NCBI GenBank assembly: GCA_947247005.1
Contig: OX365955.1
Coordinates: 44,557,822 to 44,621,821 of the forward strand
Direction of reading: 5' to 3'
Source: Spisula solida
Taxonomy: Eukaryota > Mollusca > Bivalvia > Venerida > Mactridae
Length of the DNA stretch: 64,000 bases
Shown: positions 48,601 to 57,400 of the stretch, piece by piece
Position numbering within the stretch: the stretch's first letter is position 1
How the letters are laid out: every line of letters starts with the position of its first letter
Translations under genes and position numbers: made by a program
Notes under the pieces: generated by a model
Database searches by the model: none
Told to the model about the DNA's origin: nothing
Seen by the model: the letters and a program-made list of their open reading frames with translations, nothing else

Positions 48601-51600
48601 GTATTCTTCACCTGTGATATCATACTTGACTAACCACTGATGTATGAGGATGGTAGAAAAGAAGATCTTTAATAATTAACTTTTTGAACAATCTAAAAAA
48701 CAAATGACTAACTACTGTTTCAGACGGTCACAAAAAAACTGCAACCTTGCTTTTTAACACATACTAGTTCTGAACCACAGGTAACTGTATCATTGATTAA
48801 GAGTGTAAATTTTATTTTGTAAAATTTATATATTGTTATGAATATGTAAATTTTACAAAAAAAAATTTTTTCTCTCTTAATCATACAGTTACCTGTGTAC
48901 TGAATGGGCAAGTTTATTATTATTGTATAATAAAATTAATAATAACTAAATTCATATCACTTCAGGAATGATAAAATAGGCTCTAATCACAATGATGATT
49001 AATAAATATTTACCCTCATTCGTTTTATATGATCGGGGACATCATTTCCTCGAGCTTGCATCATTTCTGGATGTTTCTCTCTCAGTGGTGGCGGTAGATC
49101 ATCTGTAATCAAACATACATCAAAAACATAATAGGAATGACTTAATTTAATACAGGCAGTCATGTTTCAAATTGATCTACTCATTCATGATCATCAATAT
49201 AGTTCGGAGAATTTGACCTGACCTTCTATTAGCATAATTTAATTGCTGATATATAATATTTTTCTATTTATAATCCCAGTTGTATGTTTTCATAAGCAGG
49301 AATAATCACAAAGACGCTCTATGTGTAATACCAACACAAATCTAAAGAACCGATATTGCACAATTTCCTCGCACAGTCGCAGAATTTTATATATTCAACG
49401 CAAGAGCCAAGTAATATATTCATGCTTAAAGGTCAGGATCAGGTCAAATTCTCCATGCTATAGCACAATAGATCTAATCTGTGTTGCCATGATAAGTATA
49501 GTCCAGTCAGGATAAAAATCCAGTGATGCAGCAGTCGAGTATACTATAACAGGGTAAAACCAATTATAAAGGCTTATTTAGTTTATACTAATTTATTTAA
49601 GGTCGATTGTGAAACAAGTTTTTCCAACTTATATTAATCACTCTCGACACCTCATTCCTGATGTTATCCATCGCCACGAGGGTATGAGAGAAGAAAAGCC
49701 AATTTCCCTTTTATGCTGAGCGTCTAGCAAGGGAATTTCTGGTACCATTTTTATTTCGTCTTTGGTATGACGCGGTCAGGGATCGAACCCGAGACCTCCC
49801 GCACTCGAAGCGAACGCTCAACCATTAGGCTATCGAGGAGGCTTATACTGTACAAACAACTATAATTTCAATGCTAAACTATCATATTAAACTTCTCTCT
49901 ACCTGTTTAGACAATGGTTATGATTTTTTGCGTACACATAAACTGCAACGTCACTGTCACAATATCCTAACTGGACTATAGTGTTTCTCTCATTGAATCA
50001 CACAGTATAAAAACATTATTCTTTTGTACTTTGTAGCAATATTTAAACAGTACTCATTGTCTTTGGTTGTATGTTTGGATGTTTTCTTTGTTTATTGTAA
50101 CAGACAAATATTTGACTAATTAAAATAATATTTTATTTTTACATTGTACAAATGTAGTTTGTATATTATAGAATATTAACCAGTAACATGTAAATATTGC
50201 TGCACTGTAAATTCAGACTTGAATCACAATGAAAAGAGAGACAGGGTTAAACGTCTTACGGTCTAACTGAATTTCATTTCATCAAAAATTAAATTTGGTT
50301 GTGCTGCTGGTAAAAAAACGATGTTAGATAATTCCCTATGACTCCTAATGACTGCTATTCATCAACAGGCAAGCAGATGTAGCAGTAATTGTCAGACTCA
50401 CTGTCTCATTAACCATGGTAACATGAGATCTACTTATCAAGTATGTTTTTAAGGTAGGTCATCCATCCAATATAGTATGATCACATTAGTGCATTAAGCA
50501 AGTTGAATTACATTTTCGGGATTACACATTAAACATAGCAGGGGCCGTTTACAGGTGTCTTCTCTCTTCCCCTCCGGTGATTTCTTTAAAAGCATGCAGT
50601 TTTCCCCTAAAATCCAATTTACATCATGTTTTTTCTTCCCTTTAGCAAAAATTTTAAGTTATTTTCCCCAAAATTCTAAGAATACCCTTCCCCTACTTTT
50701 GAAAATAGCCCTGCATGATGAATACTACATATAAGTGGACATTTCTGCTGGTCAAAAAGTTAGACTTTAAGCATATTCTTAATTTCAGACATTTTTGACA
50801 TTAGCAGGTTACTTGCTAAACCTCCAGTAACAACTTGATACATAACAGCCTATGTAACATAGTCATCTATCATTGATGACACTTGTCTAAGCATTTTTGA
50901 CTGTCTAACATGTGAATGTCATGTATGTGGTGCAAAGAACGGTTTACATTGGATACCATGGAAATATGAGTATCCACTCTATATGTATAGACAGGAGTAG
51001 GGTTTATCCTAATTTAATTTTCTATATGTTTTTAACTTTTAGCTTGATATAAACATTGATTTAGAATAAACTCATACACCAAAGAAGCCTTTTATCATTC
51101 AGTGACAGGCTGTAACCAGTATGGACATTTTAAACATTTTATCTTAGTTTATAGTTAAGTACCGTGGAAATATGAGGCACCAGTATACCTCTGTCTCATA
51201 ATTCCGTGCCTTCTCCTGAAATTCGTGCCTGGTTTATTTCAGCTCTAATATATCATATGCGCTACATTGTATTTTTACTAAAATTACCCCAAATAATATT
51301 CACACAAATGGCCTGTATCAATTGGGACAGTCATTTTGGACGACATGTCATTATTGTCACCTTGACGACGAGGAACAATACGAGAAGTACTTATTCCAAT
51401 TGGGATTCTTCAACTGGTGTTAATTGTTTTGCATACAATTTTTATTACCCATTTTACTTAGCGCCACAGTTTATTACACTCAAAATGAAAACATATGATG
51501 ATGAGTACTACTCCAAATTCATTTAATTTAAACACAAATACAAAAATTTACTCCATGGGGCCACAGTACAGACAAGTATTTAAGGAGGCACAGATTTCAT

Positions 51601-54168
51601 GGTTACCCGTCAACAGGATTCAGAGCACCGACCTAGACATACAAAAGCAATAATTTTACGTATTTTCATAATTATTTTTTGTCATTGTTCTTTTTATTTG
51701 TTAAGTTAACAATTTTGCTTCCGAGATTGGTGAAGATAACTTTTGAACTTATATGCGCGAGTGCGCATGCGCCGATAAAACTGTAAAGAGGCATGGATAT
51801 ACGAGACAACAGCATATACTGTGAAATAAACTTATTGAATTGTAGTGGTTGCACTTCTAAGATTAAATATTCTAATTATAGGTACATCAGTAGGTGCCGC
51901 CAGCTAGTCACGTGGAGTCATGGTGGGACATTCTGGTATCACTCTTTTGAGCCATGCTGGACGGCTGTCATGGACTGACATTAATGGCGTCATTTGTTTA
52001 CAGATTAGACTTTAGAGCTAGATGCATTCAAGTAGGAGCCATCGCTAACAACCCTTTCCTTGTTGAAGTAATTGAAGGCCCTTGCGGGTAGCTTCAGCAC
52101 CAGGGACTAATTACCTCTAACTTACGGCTCTGAGATGGTATAGCCATTCTGTCGGGGACACGACTTGCCTCCTCCGAGGTCGGTCAGCAAGTGTCTACCG
52201 GACCTGTTTTCGTACTCAATATCTCGCACCAGTGATATTAGCCAATCAGCGACGAGCAAGACGACAGTTCCGGTACGACGCACACTAGGGCCGCTAAAGT
52301 AGTGACCCAAAATCACTACACTCTCCCCGTCTTTATCTGTTGGAGCAGACCCTAGCGGAGTAATGTCATAAGGCGGTGACATTACCTTAATCGTAATTAA
52401 GATTATGTCGCAAGGTTAACGCTACAAGTCTTAAACGATTCGGACTGACATCCAGTAATGGATATCTGTTTTCCACACAGGTACAGGAGAGATGTCTTGG
52501 ACAATTCTCCGTAACCCACGCAGAGGGGTACGATCTTAGATTGGCATAAAATCGCACCTCAAGCATAGTAGCAGAGATTTCCACTTCAACGCTTAAACAA
52601 CAAGGCTGATGTCTTAATTTACGGACAATGCCTGTTACCACGGGTTTCAAGGCTGATATCCTAATTTACGGACATCGCCTCTCAACCACCTTGAGGGGTA
52701 TTAGACCTCACCTCAAGTAAGAGTAATACGCTCATTACTTTTGCCAAGCGTGTCTACTCTTAGCGACAGAAGAAGAAGTCAACGATTTAATGGATGACAA
52801 CATTCTTTTCACATACCAAGCTTGAGTGGTCAGCTTTCACCTTTAAAGGGTCAGGGCTACCAATGCAGACTATTGAATAATGAATACCAAGCACTTATTG
52901 GATATTGTACCATCAAAAATCACCCAACTATCTTTAAATCTAGATGTTTTAACTTGAGCAAAACATGTTTCTAAATATTAAGAATCTACCTGGAAATCCT
53001 GGAATCTACTAAATTCATGTATAGGTCTAGATATTTCCAGACTGCTAATACAGGCAAATAAATGATATAAGCTAAAAATAGCAATAAAAATCCAGGCCAT
53101 ATCAATAAACTAGGTGCATGTATATCACCACACTCTCCCCCTCCCTATCTGTTGGAGCTTAATCCCGTTATTGAAATGAGCAAATTAACAATAAAGGAAA
53201 GGAAAATGACTAAATTTATCAACAATATCCCAAAAATATATTGTTTCATGTGTACAATATTCAAGGCTAACGTGTAAATCATGTCAATAATCAATAACAG
53301 AATTTCATACCTTCAGAGCTTCGTCCCGTGTCCAACTTCCGGTTGATTTTTGGAATGAAATAATTTCATCAATAATTTTCAATAAAAATGGACAGGAACC
53401 AAATTTCTGCGTTAAATCACTGGCCTTTGGATATACTAAGTGATTTAAACACCAACGGACAAAAAATTCGACCAACTAAATGAAAATAATGGCTCCAAAA
53501 TGCGTCAAAAATTTTCGCCCTCCGAATCACAACAAATTTCGGCGGTTCTTCGAATTTGGAGTGGGTCTTTTAATTAAATATACGCTGCCACCATTGAAGT
53601 AATTGGTGGCCCTTGCGGGTAGCTTCAGCACCAGGGACTAATTACCTCTAACTTACGGCTCTGAGATGGTATAGCCATTCTGTCGGGGACACGACTTGCC
53701 TCCTCCGAGGTCGGTCAGCAAGTGTCTACCGGACCTGTTTTCCTACTCAATATCTCGCACCAGTGATATTAGCCAATCAGCGACGAGCAAGACGACAGTT
53801 CCGGTACGACGCACACTAGGGCCGCTAAAGTAGTGACCCAAAATCACTACATTGTTTTGTTATATTCGGAAATAATCATAGATTGCTGGGTGAAGTAACA
53901 GGCATTAGAATATTTTAGTCATGGAAGAGTACAATACTGCTAATCTTTAATTACGCAAAAAGTAAAATTTGACAGGTCGCGAAATCATATAACAATCAAA
54001 GACAACAACACTTAATCGTTACTTACTTAGACCATTACCCGTCTCCGCTTTCGTATTCATACCGAACATGGTAAGTACTAGCGGATGCAATAGTTTGGGA
54101 TATAGAAAAACGAAACATCCTAAAATAACAAACAGGGACCCGTACAAACGAATCGTCTGAAAATCCAT
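27509..54168 (-). CDS. RIC3: RIC3, acetylcholine-receptor chaperone, complete, 7 exons
   Basis: Seven minus-strand exons (54168-54027, 49102-49014, 48481-48341, 42277-42073, 33009-32807, 32003-31808, 27609-27509) total 1077 nt: 358 codons plus TGA, all phases matching. RIC3 is an ER-membrane chaperone that promotes folding and assembly of nicotinic acetylcholine and related pentameric receptors. Visible parts are an N-terminal hydrophobic helix (LYGSLFVILGCFVFLYPKLL, residues ~8-27), a Pro/Arg loop, a Gly-Met-rich second membrane helix (GRGMMGVILPMYAVGIVVYL, residues ~99-118), a coiled coil (MRKLQERLAETEAQMTKILA), and a long acidic Ser/Glu tail. Length is close to vertebrate RIC3 (about 370). 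The gene is stretched to 26.7 kb by repeat-filled introns and starts head to head with CNOT11. Confidence 0.93.
27650..30975. repeat. 46-bp minisatellite, >40 copies, split by a 1.3-kb element
   Basis: Units of ~46 bp around AAGGCACATTGCCCAACTGA and ACCCACCAAGCACAAAA run from 27650 to 29330 and from 30629 to 30975, in the last RIC3 intron. The period is not a multiple of three and the unit lacks minus-strand stops, so long minus-strand frames appear in all three phases; these are not genes. Confidence 0.95.
29331..30628 (+). mobile_element. Family C element with ~145-bp internal repeats
   Basis: Inserted in the 46-bp minisatellite. The left end has GAGGGCCCAAAGGGCCC and GGTCGCTCACCTG; the right end has GACAGGTGAGC, partly inverted to the left. 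The inside is ~8 repeats of ~145 bp with TGACCTAGTTTTTGACCCC and AAGATTAGGTCAAAATTGTG, alternating in two subtypes. No protein. Confidence 0.85.
31554..31757. mobile_element. MITE family F (TATAGTCCAGTTAGGA)
   Basis: Ends AGTCCAGTTAGGA and CCTGACTGGACTATA; other copies at 36433-36647 and 49497-49980. It abuts the left side of RIC3 exon 6. Confidence 0.8.
31808..32003 (-). CDS. RIC3: RIC3 exon 6, acidic Ser-rich tail
   Basis: The acceptor ATTTCAG precedes DVSNTSDRSSESSPE and the donor GTATAT lies at 31807. 196 nt, phase 0 in and phase 1 out; residues 261-325, rich in Ser, Glu and Asp. Confidence 0.85.
32065..32467. mobile_element. ~400-bp MITE with TAAGGCCAGAGTT ends
   Basis: TAAGGCCAGAGTTCTTTTAT on the left pairs with AAAAAACTCTGGCCTAA on the right. 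Non-coding, in RIC3 intron 5. Confidence 0.8.
32807..33009 (-). CDS. RIC3: RIC3 exon 5, coiled coil
   Basis: Acceptor ATGTTTCAG and donor GTAGGT; 203 nt completing a split Asn codon. Residues 193-260 include MRKLQERLAETEAQMTKILA, a heptad-like coiled coil known to follow the second helix in RIC3, then a Thr/Ala/Lys-rich linker. Confidence 0.9.
33735..34540. repeat. Minisatellite of ~27/40-bp units with AAGGGAGACAACTATTA
   Basis: About 20 units of two lengths, TTGTTAACC(AAGACC)AAGGGAGACAACT..., in RIC3 intron 4; the longer unit has an extra AAGACC-containing block. Confidence 0.92.
34794..35040. mobile_element. ~245-bp MITE with GAGAATTTGAC ends
   Basis: GAGAATTTGACACC on the left and GTCAAATTCTCTGTGCTA on the right are inverted. 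A sister copy lies at 49198-49463 with the same inner sequence (CACAAAGACGCTC, CCAACACAAATCTAAAG). Confidence 0.78.
35371..35487. repeat. 117-bp foldback element
   Basis: TCAATTGACACAAACTTA at the left pairs with TAAGTTTGTATCAATTGA at the right, and the arms continue inward through AGGAAA/TTTCCT and AAGC/GCTT. The whole segment can form one long hairpin. Confidence 0.8.
35504..35720 (+). mobile_element. Family C element fragment
   Basis: Begins GAGGGCCCAAAGGGCC and GGTCGCTCACCTG as at 29331 and then contains CTAATGACCTAGTTTTT. Truncated on the right. Confidence 0.75.
36003..36281 (-). mobile_element. Family A MITE, reverse orientation
   Basis: CAGGGCTGTCAACAG to TTGACACCCCTG; flanks ATAATA and ATAATG fit a decayed 6-bp duplication. 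Confidence 0.85.
36433..36647. mobile_element. MITE family F
   Basis: Complete copy with TATAGTCCAGTTAGGA and CCTGACTGGACTATA ends; the best intact copy for comparison with the one split by a SINE at 49497-49980. Confidence 0.85.
37531..37659 (+). mobile_element. 129-bp insertion with 13-bp TSD and hammerhead-like core
   Basis: CACAAGGTTATGA occurs at 37518-37530 and 37660-37672. The sister SINE (49672-49695) shows the uninterrupted site. The insert starts with a T-run and contains the ribozyme-like motif at 37578-37633. The TSD length is in the retrotransposition range; Penelope-like elements are one family known to carry hammerheads. Confidence 0.7.
37578..37633 (+). ncRNA. Hammerhead-ribozyme-like motif
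   Basis: CTGATGA (37578-37584), a 3-bp stem GGC/GCC, GAAA (37597-37600), then a perfect 7-bp stem ACGTTGA / TCAACGT enclosing ~19 nt, followed by A at 37633, giving the order core-stem II-GAAA-stem III-U-A of a hammerhead. An unpaired A at the base of stem II and an unconvincing stem I argue that this copy may be inactive. Confidence 0.45.
37902..38010. repeat. 39-bp tandem repeat, 3 copies
   Basis: Three copies of GGACTGGATGGAGACAGTAT followed by TGACTTTGACATGTTA. Confidence 0.92.
38225..38780. repeat. ~80-bp tandem array built from a MITE end, ~7 copies
   Basis: Each unit joins AGCATGCTGCAATGGTAGTG and TATACTGGTATAGT to the terminal ~30-45 bp of family A (CAGGTGTGTCAACAGGGCC). The last unit is continuous with the intact family A copy at 38738-39002. 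Confidence 0.9.
38738..39002 (-). mobile_element. Family A MITE, TSD TAAAGT
   Basis: Complete element with flush 6-bp duplications TAAAGT (38732-38737, 39003-39008). Confidence 0.87.
39972..40285. repeat. 63-bp satellite, 5 copies, CRE-like motifs
   Basis: Period 63 bp. Each unit has two TGACATCA/TGATGTCA-type sites. Exact TGACGTCA palindromes are at 40146-40153, 40189-40196 and 40250-40257. Confidence 0.9.
40440..40800. repeat. Possible MITE with CCCCTACCTACC / GGGAAGGGG ends
   Basis: Pyrimidine-rich CCCATCCCCTACCTACC on the left and GGGTCGGGAAGGGG on the right are loosely inverted. Boundaries are uncertain. Confidence 0.4.
41542..41799. mobile_element. MITE family E, best copy
   Basis: Perfect inverted ends GAGCCCGTTGCCTAA and TTAGGCAACGGGCTC; the inside is rich in AGCACTC/GAGTGCT and AGCGCT motifs, so the element is strongly self-complementary. 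Confidence 0.85.
42073..42277 (-). CDS. RIC3: RIC3 exon 4, cytosolic linker
   Basis: The acceptor ATTTTGCAG precedes VFGKNDNKESKSEDS and the donor GTAAGC ends the exon after ...GDS. 205 nt, phase 0 in and phase 1 out. A frame running on to TGA at 42058 is discounted because the donor gives a perfect phase match to the coiled-coil exon. Confidence 0.85.
42404..42557. mobile_element. 154-bp hAT-like MITE, TSD AAAAT
   Basis: CAGGCCTAGTCACTAAC and GTTAGTGTCGAGCCCTG are inverted; flush 5-bp AAAAT on both sides. A sister copy is at 63323-63477. Confidence 0.8.
43518..48068. mobile_element. 4551-bp element, TGTAAC...GTTACA ends, TSD CCGG, giant internal array
   Basis: Inserted at CCGG (43514-43517, 48069-48072) with termini TGTAAC / GTTACA. 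Each side has ~150-200 bp of GC-rich, partly inverted sequence with CCCCCGGGGGATAAA, CCGGGCCGGCC and TTATCCCCC motifs. The middle is a 59-bp tandem array. TGTNR ends and a 4-bp duplication resemble Ginger/TDD-type transposons, but there is no transposase, so the assignment is tentative. Confidence 0.8.
43690..47655. repeat. 59-bp minisatellite, ~65 copies, each a potential hairpin
   Basis: Units read GAGGTGGGGGAAGAAGAGGC, CTAGTCTACTTTATCCCCC, ACCTGACTATAATTAATACA. GGTGGGGGA and TCCCCCACC within one unit are inverted ~22 nt apart. Sub-types (GAGGAGGGGG, GGGATGGGGG, TAAATAATCTTAATACTGAG) recur in the same order at ~44830, ~46600 and ~47190, showing block duplication. Confidence 0.95.
48341..48481 (-). 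CDS. RIC3: RIC3 exon 3, second membrane helix
   Basis: 47 codons between acceptor AATTACAG and donor GTATGG, phase 0. Residues 78-124 include GRGMMGVILPMYAVGIVVYL and then VYTLFK, the most recognisable segment of RIC3. Confidence 0.95.
49014..49102 (-). CDS. RIC3: RIC3 exon 2, lumenal/loop segment
   Basis: Acceptor GATTACAG and donor GTAAAT bracket 89 nt that complete the split Asn codon. They encode DDLPPPLREKHPEMMQARG and the segment up to RMR, residues 48-77. Phase 0 out. Confidence 0.88.
49198..49463. mobile_element. MITE with GAGAATTTGAC ends, second copy
   Basis: TATAGTTCGGAGAATTTGAC to GTCAAATTCTCCATGCTATA; matches 34794-35040. Confidence 0.8.
49497..49980. mobile_element. MITE family F split by a SINE
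   Basis: Outer ends TATAGTCCAGTCAGGA and TCCTAACTGGACTATA flank a family F copy; compared with 36433-36647 it has an extra 269 bp at 49578-49846. Confidence 0.85.
49578..49838 (-). mobile_element. 261-bp tRNA-derived SINE, TSD AGGCTTAT
   Basis: The minus-strand head starts CTCCTCGATAGCCTAATGGT and has a good B-box GGTTCGATCCC; the body and an AT-rich tail follow. AGGCTTAT occurs at 49570-49577 and 49839-49846. An intact empty site is present in the family F copy at 36433-36647. Confidence 0.88.
49981..52059. other. RIC3 intron 1 sequence, nothing firm recognised
   Basis: AT-rich. A pyrimidine-rich block with TTCCCCTCCGG and CTTCCCCTACTTTTG (50560-50710) looks like an old repeat. The minor open frames here have no recognisable product. 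Confidence 0.5.
52064..53851 (-). mobile_element. Non-coding LTR retrotransposon, 257-bp LTRs, TSD TTGT
   Basis: LTR copies at 52064-52320 and 53595-53851 are both 257 bp and differ at about three positions. On the minus strand they start TGTAGTGATTTTGGG and end AATTACTTCA. TTGT at 52060-52063 and 53852-53855 is the target duplication. The pyrimidine run CTCTCCCCGTCTTT at 52321-52334 is the polypurine tract on the minus strand. A primer-binding-site-like TGGTGGCAGCG follows the 5' LTR around 53592-53582 on the minus strand. The ~1.27-kb interior has no gag or pol, so the element must be mobilised in trans. It lies in RIC3 intron 1, in the sense of RIC3. Confidence 0.88.
54027..54168 (-). CDS. 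RIC3: RIC3 exon 1, start codon and first membrane helix
   Basis: ATG at 54168 reads MDFQTIRLYGSLFVILG, a short charged start followed by a hydrophobic helix as in RIC3. The donor GTAAGT lies at 54026. 142 nt, phase 1 out. Confidence 0.9.
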
Positions 54169-54400
54169 TTTGTACACAAATATTGATTTCTCGTAATTTG
54201 ACGCGAAGTATCACGTGATTTCAACATAATCTTGATGAAAACATACATTTTATGCTAATTTGATGAATTCATATGTTTCAAAGAGTTGTATTGTATAATT
54301 TTACATATTTATTAAATAAACATGATTTTAAATCGTAGTGACAAACGTTCTACGTCATATAAGACGGCTTCGAATTTCTGAAAGTAGAACGAGATCCAAA
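54169..54400. promoter_or_regulatory. Bidirectional RIC3/CNOT11 promoter region
   Basis: Only 232 bp separate the RIC3 ATG (minus, 54168) from the CNOT11 ATG (plus, 54401). The interval holds a palindromic E-box-type TCACGTGA at 54211-54218 and a CRE-like TACGTCA at 54351-54357. The CNOT11 start context CCAACATGGCG at 54409-54419 resembles a YY1 site overlapping a start codon. No clear TATA box is placed for either gene. The spacing is seen; the function is inferred. Confidence 0.7.
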
Positions 54401-54450
54401 ATGGGATCCAACATGGCGCTCTCCTTAAAGGAGTTAGCTTCACTTTTAAG
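54401..54450 (+). CDS. CNOT11: CNOT11 exon 1
   Basis: ATG at 54401 ([16 protein letters not shown]), with a second in-frame ATG at 54413, and donor GTAATT. 50 nt, phase 2 out. The SLKELASLL helix matches the CNOT11 N-terminus. Confidence 0.85.
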
Positions 54451-57400
54451 GTAATTTTCAGCAAAGTATTAACCTAACACTCGCATATGTGTGTCTTTAT
54501 AGTATTTCTGAATAATGAATTAAGTGATTATTAAGGATATATTGCCGGAAACCTCACCCAGTGTCTGTGTTTGGTGACTAATTTATTTGCCCAATTGGAA
54601 AAAGTGGGTGGGGTATGGAATAAATCCAAAATCTAGCATCAATTTACTGTCAGATATACCTTGTAAGTTATATTGTCTAGATTATGCATATAATTCATTT
54701 CTTAACGCGTGTCAGTGCCATTATGATTGACTACTTAGTTTTCTCGATGAAATAAAATCGCATCGAGGGCCTGTGGCACACACGAAAGCATAAACAAGTG
54801 GGGATAATAACACCACCAGCAGCAATAAAACATGCTACATCATAATTAGACGTGTGGCATAGCGATATCATGACATGTGACATTGCAATATGCTGCACAA
54901 TATTGCAATACAAGTTACAACAGACGACATTGCGATACAACTTAAGAGACCAAGAGTCAGTGTCATCCATGCAAACCATTGGTCTCAGACCAGTGTTAGT
55001 GTCGAGCCCTTGTTGTATAGCATAATTGTCTTGCTATCACCCATGCTTGCAAATATACCAAAATAATTACTGTAGCGTCTTTTGCAGCTATGTGATGTGA
55101 CAACACGATACTGCGCATCGACAAGTGCAATCAAACGTTTGACTCCCATATAAAACTGGACAAAATCACAATGTTTCAACTTTATAAATTGTTCTAATTG
55201 ACCAGTCCAGTATTTATTTAAGTGAACACCAGTCGATCCATGACCATGTCGTGTAACAGCATTGTTGAGCATCATATTGCTTTTTGTGCGTCATATGAAC
55301 TAGTCACTAAGAGGCGTATCGAGTTATGGACCCATCTATAGGCAATACATGAAATGCGATGCAACATATCACAGCATTTTGATGAATGTTGTTAAGTGAC
55401 ATATCGCATTGTCAAAGCGTTTTGTCATCTGTCATATAGTCTTATCACGATCTTAAGCACCTAATTTTGAGGACAGACTACATTTGACATGGTACTGACA
55501 AGATTCCATAGGTATTCATCTTAGGGACTGAGCAATTATTATTTTAGAGTTTTGACCCAGTGTTCAAACGACAGCCATTGAATCACTAATAGTAATAGAA
55601 CTAGTATTGAATAATGGGTTATAAAATTATGAATATCAATATAATATGTATTCAGGGTATATTTTGTTTGATTTCAGTGTCTTGTCTGAAGATGCCACTC
55701 AAACACAGCCATTTGAAGCTATTGCTACAAGTTTTCATCACTACTTTCAAAAACAGGATCACTTTAAAGTCGGAAGTGCATTGGTATGCTACTTACTTTT
55801 TGATTTATATATCACTTATTGGTTTCTTGTAATACTATTATACTGTTGAACTTGAGTCTTACACCAACAGAGTACATGTACATGTAATTCATTCTTGATA
55901 TTGTATTATACAATATTTGATTGATTTTATACTGAAATGAAAAAGTAACATGTAAATAAAACCTTAATATGAGACTACAAATTTCTTATTTGCAAAGTTT
56001 TGATACAATTGCTTGACTTATCAAATCTTTTATTTTGTAGGTGTTGTTGCTACAGAACCGAGATTTGCTTCCACATCCAACACAGAAACTGGCCGCTATC
56101 TTTCTCCTCTATGAAATGTACAGAGTGGATCAACCGATCGCTGCCAACCCGTTTGCATCAGTATTTGTGCATCTTTTGGTGAGTTAATGATAGTGTTTGC
56201 ATCAGTATTTGTGCATCTTTTGGTGAGTTAATGATCATGTTTGCATCAGTATTTGTACATCTTTTGGTGAGTTAATGATAATGTTTGCATCAGTATTTGT
56301 GCATCTTTTGGTGAGTTAATGATAATGTTTGCATCAGTATTTGTACATCTTTTGGTAAGGTAATGATAACTTCACTTACTTACAGTAGTGATTCTATTCG
56401 TGGCTACATTAATTGTATGATAGTAGTACCTGCCCACATCAAGTTCTTAAGTTGTGTTTCAGCTTTTCCCTCAAACTTGTATAAAGACTTTAGTATTGAT
56501 AATCACATTTTGACTTTTGAAGTGACATATTTTTATATTCATTTCTTTTCTTAAATTGCTAGTACTGTTCAGTCTTTATGATTATTCATTATCATTTTAA
56601 CCACCTATTAGGAAAACTGTATTTGGTTTCCATTCAATGAGGATCATTAATCTGCCAAAATTATCCCAGATTTTTGTGAAATTATGACGACTTAATATAC
56701 AACAACAGCAAACTATGATGATTAAAACACCATTTCTGTCGAAAATACCAATTTCAACAAAACAGAACTGTCCTCACCAGTGAGAATGTTACCACTACTG
56801 GATACAAATTATATATAATTTTTTTTTTAGAAATTTGCATTTCAATTTAGAAACTGTTAGTAATATTTAGTTTTGTGTGTTTATTCTGGTTATTACAGAA
56901 TCCGCCGACAGAGAGTCAGGATGAGGGACAGTATAATCTACACTGGGCAATACCTGCAATCTCTCCAGCTGAGAAATACTTCCTTTCACAGCTCATCTCT
57001 AGTCCTACAAAAGAAGTAAGATAGTGTTACAATGTGTTTACAGTTACATGTTTCTAATTCTATCATAAATGGTATTGAAGAGGAATAATATTATAACACT
57101 AGCGTAATATTTGAGAATGGAGGGTCCTACTATTCTGAAATAATATGGATTTGCTGTACTAAAAAGAAGGAACTTTTCTGCAGAAAGCAAAAGTTATTTG
57201 AAGAAAAAAAATTTAATTGACTGAAATTTTATATGCTGAATTTTGACAATAGAACAATGTTGACTATCTTAAGCACTACCGAGCATTCAATAGTACTTTG
57301 CTAAGAGACGGCTTGCTTCCAAAAAGCGCATCATAGCAGACAAAGTGAAAAATGTATTTGCTACTGGCAAGCGCTGGCACAGCAAATATCAAGCAGTATC

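Noticed and set aside
49770..49838. Possible tRNA gene on the minus strand
   Set aside because: A tRNA-like head with A and B boxes is present, but it is joined to a repeated body and flanked by an 8-bp target duplication, so it is a SINE.
51206..51526. 106-codon plus-strand frame in RIC3 intron 1
   Set aside because: No homology that I recognise, no splice partners and AT-rich composition like its flanks; probably chance.
52122..52650. Two minus-strand frames inside the LTR element as gag-like genes
   Set aside because: They are under 90 codons, overlap the LTR or its edge, and show no zinc knuckle, protease or reverse-transcriptase motif.
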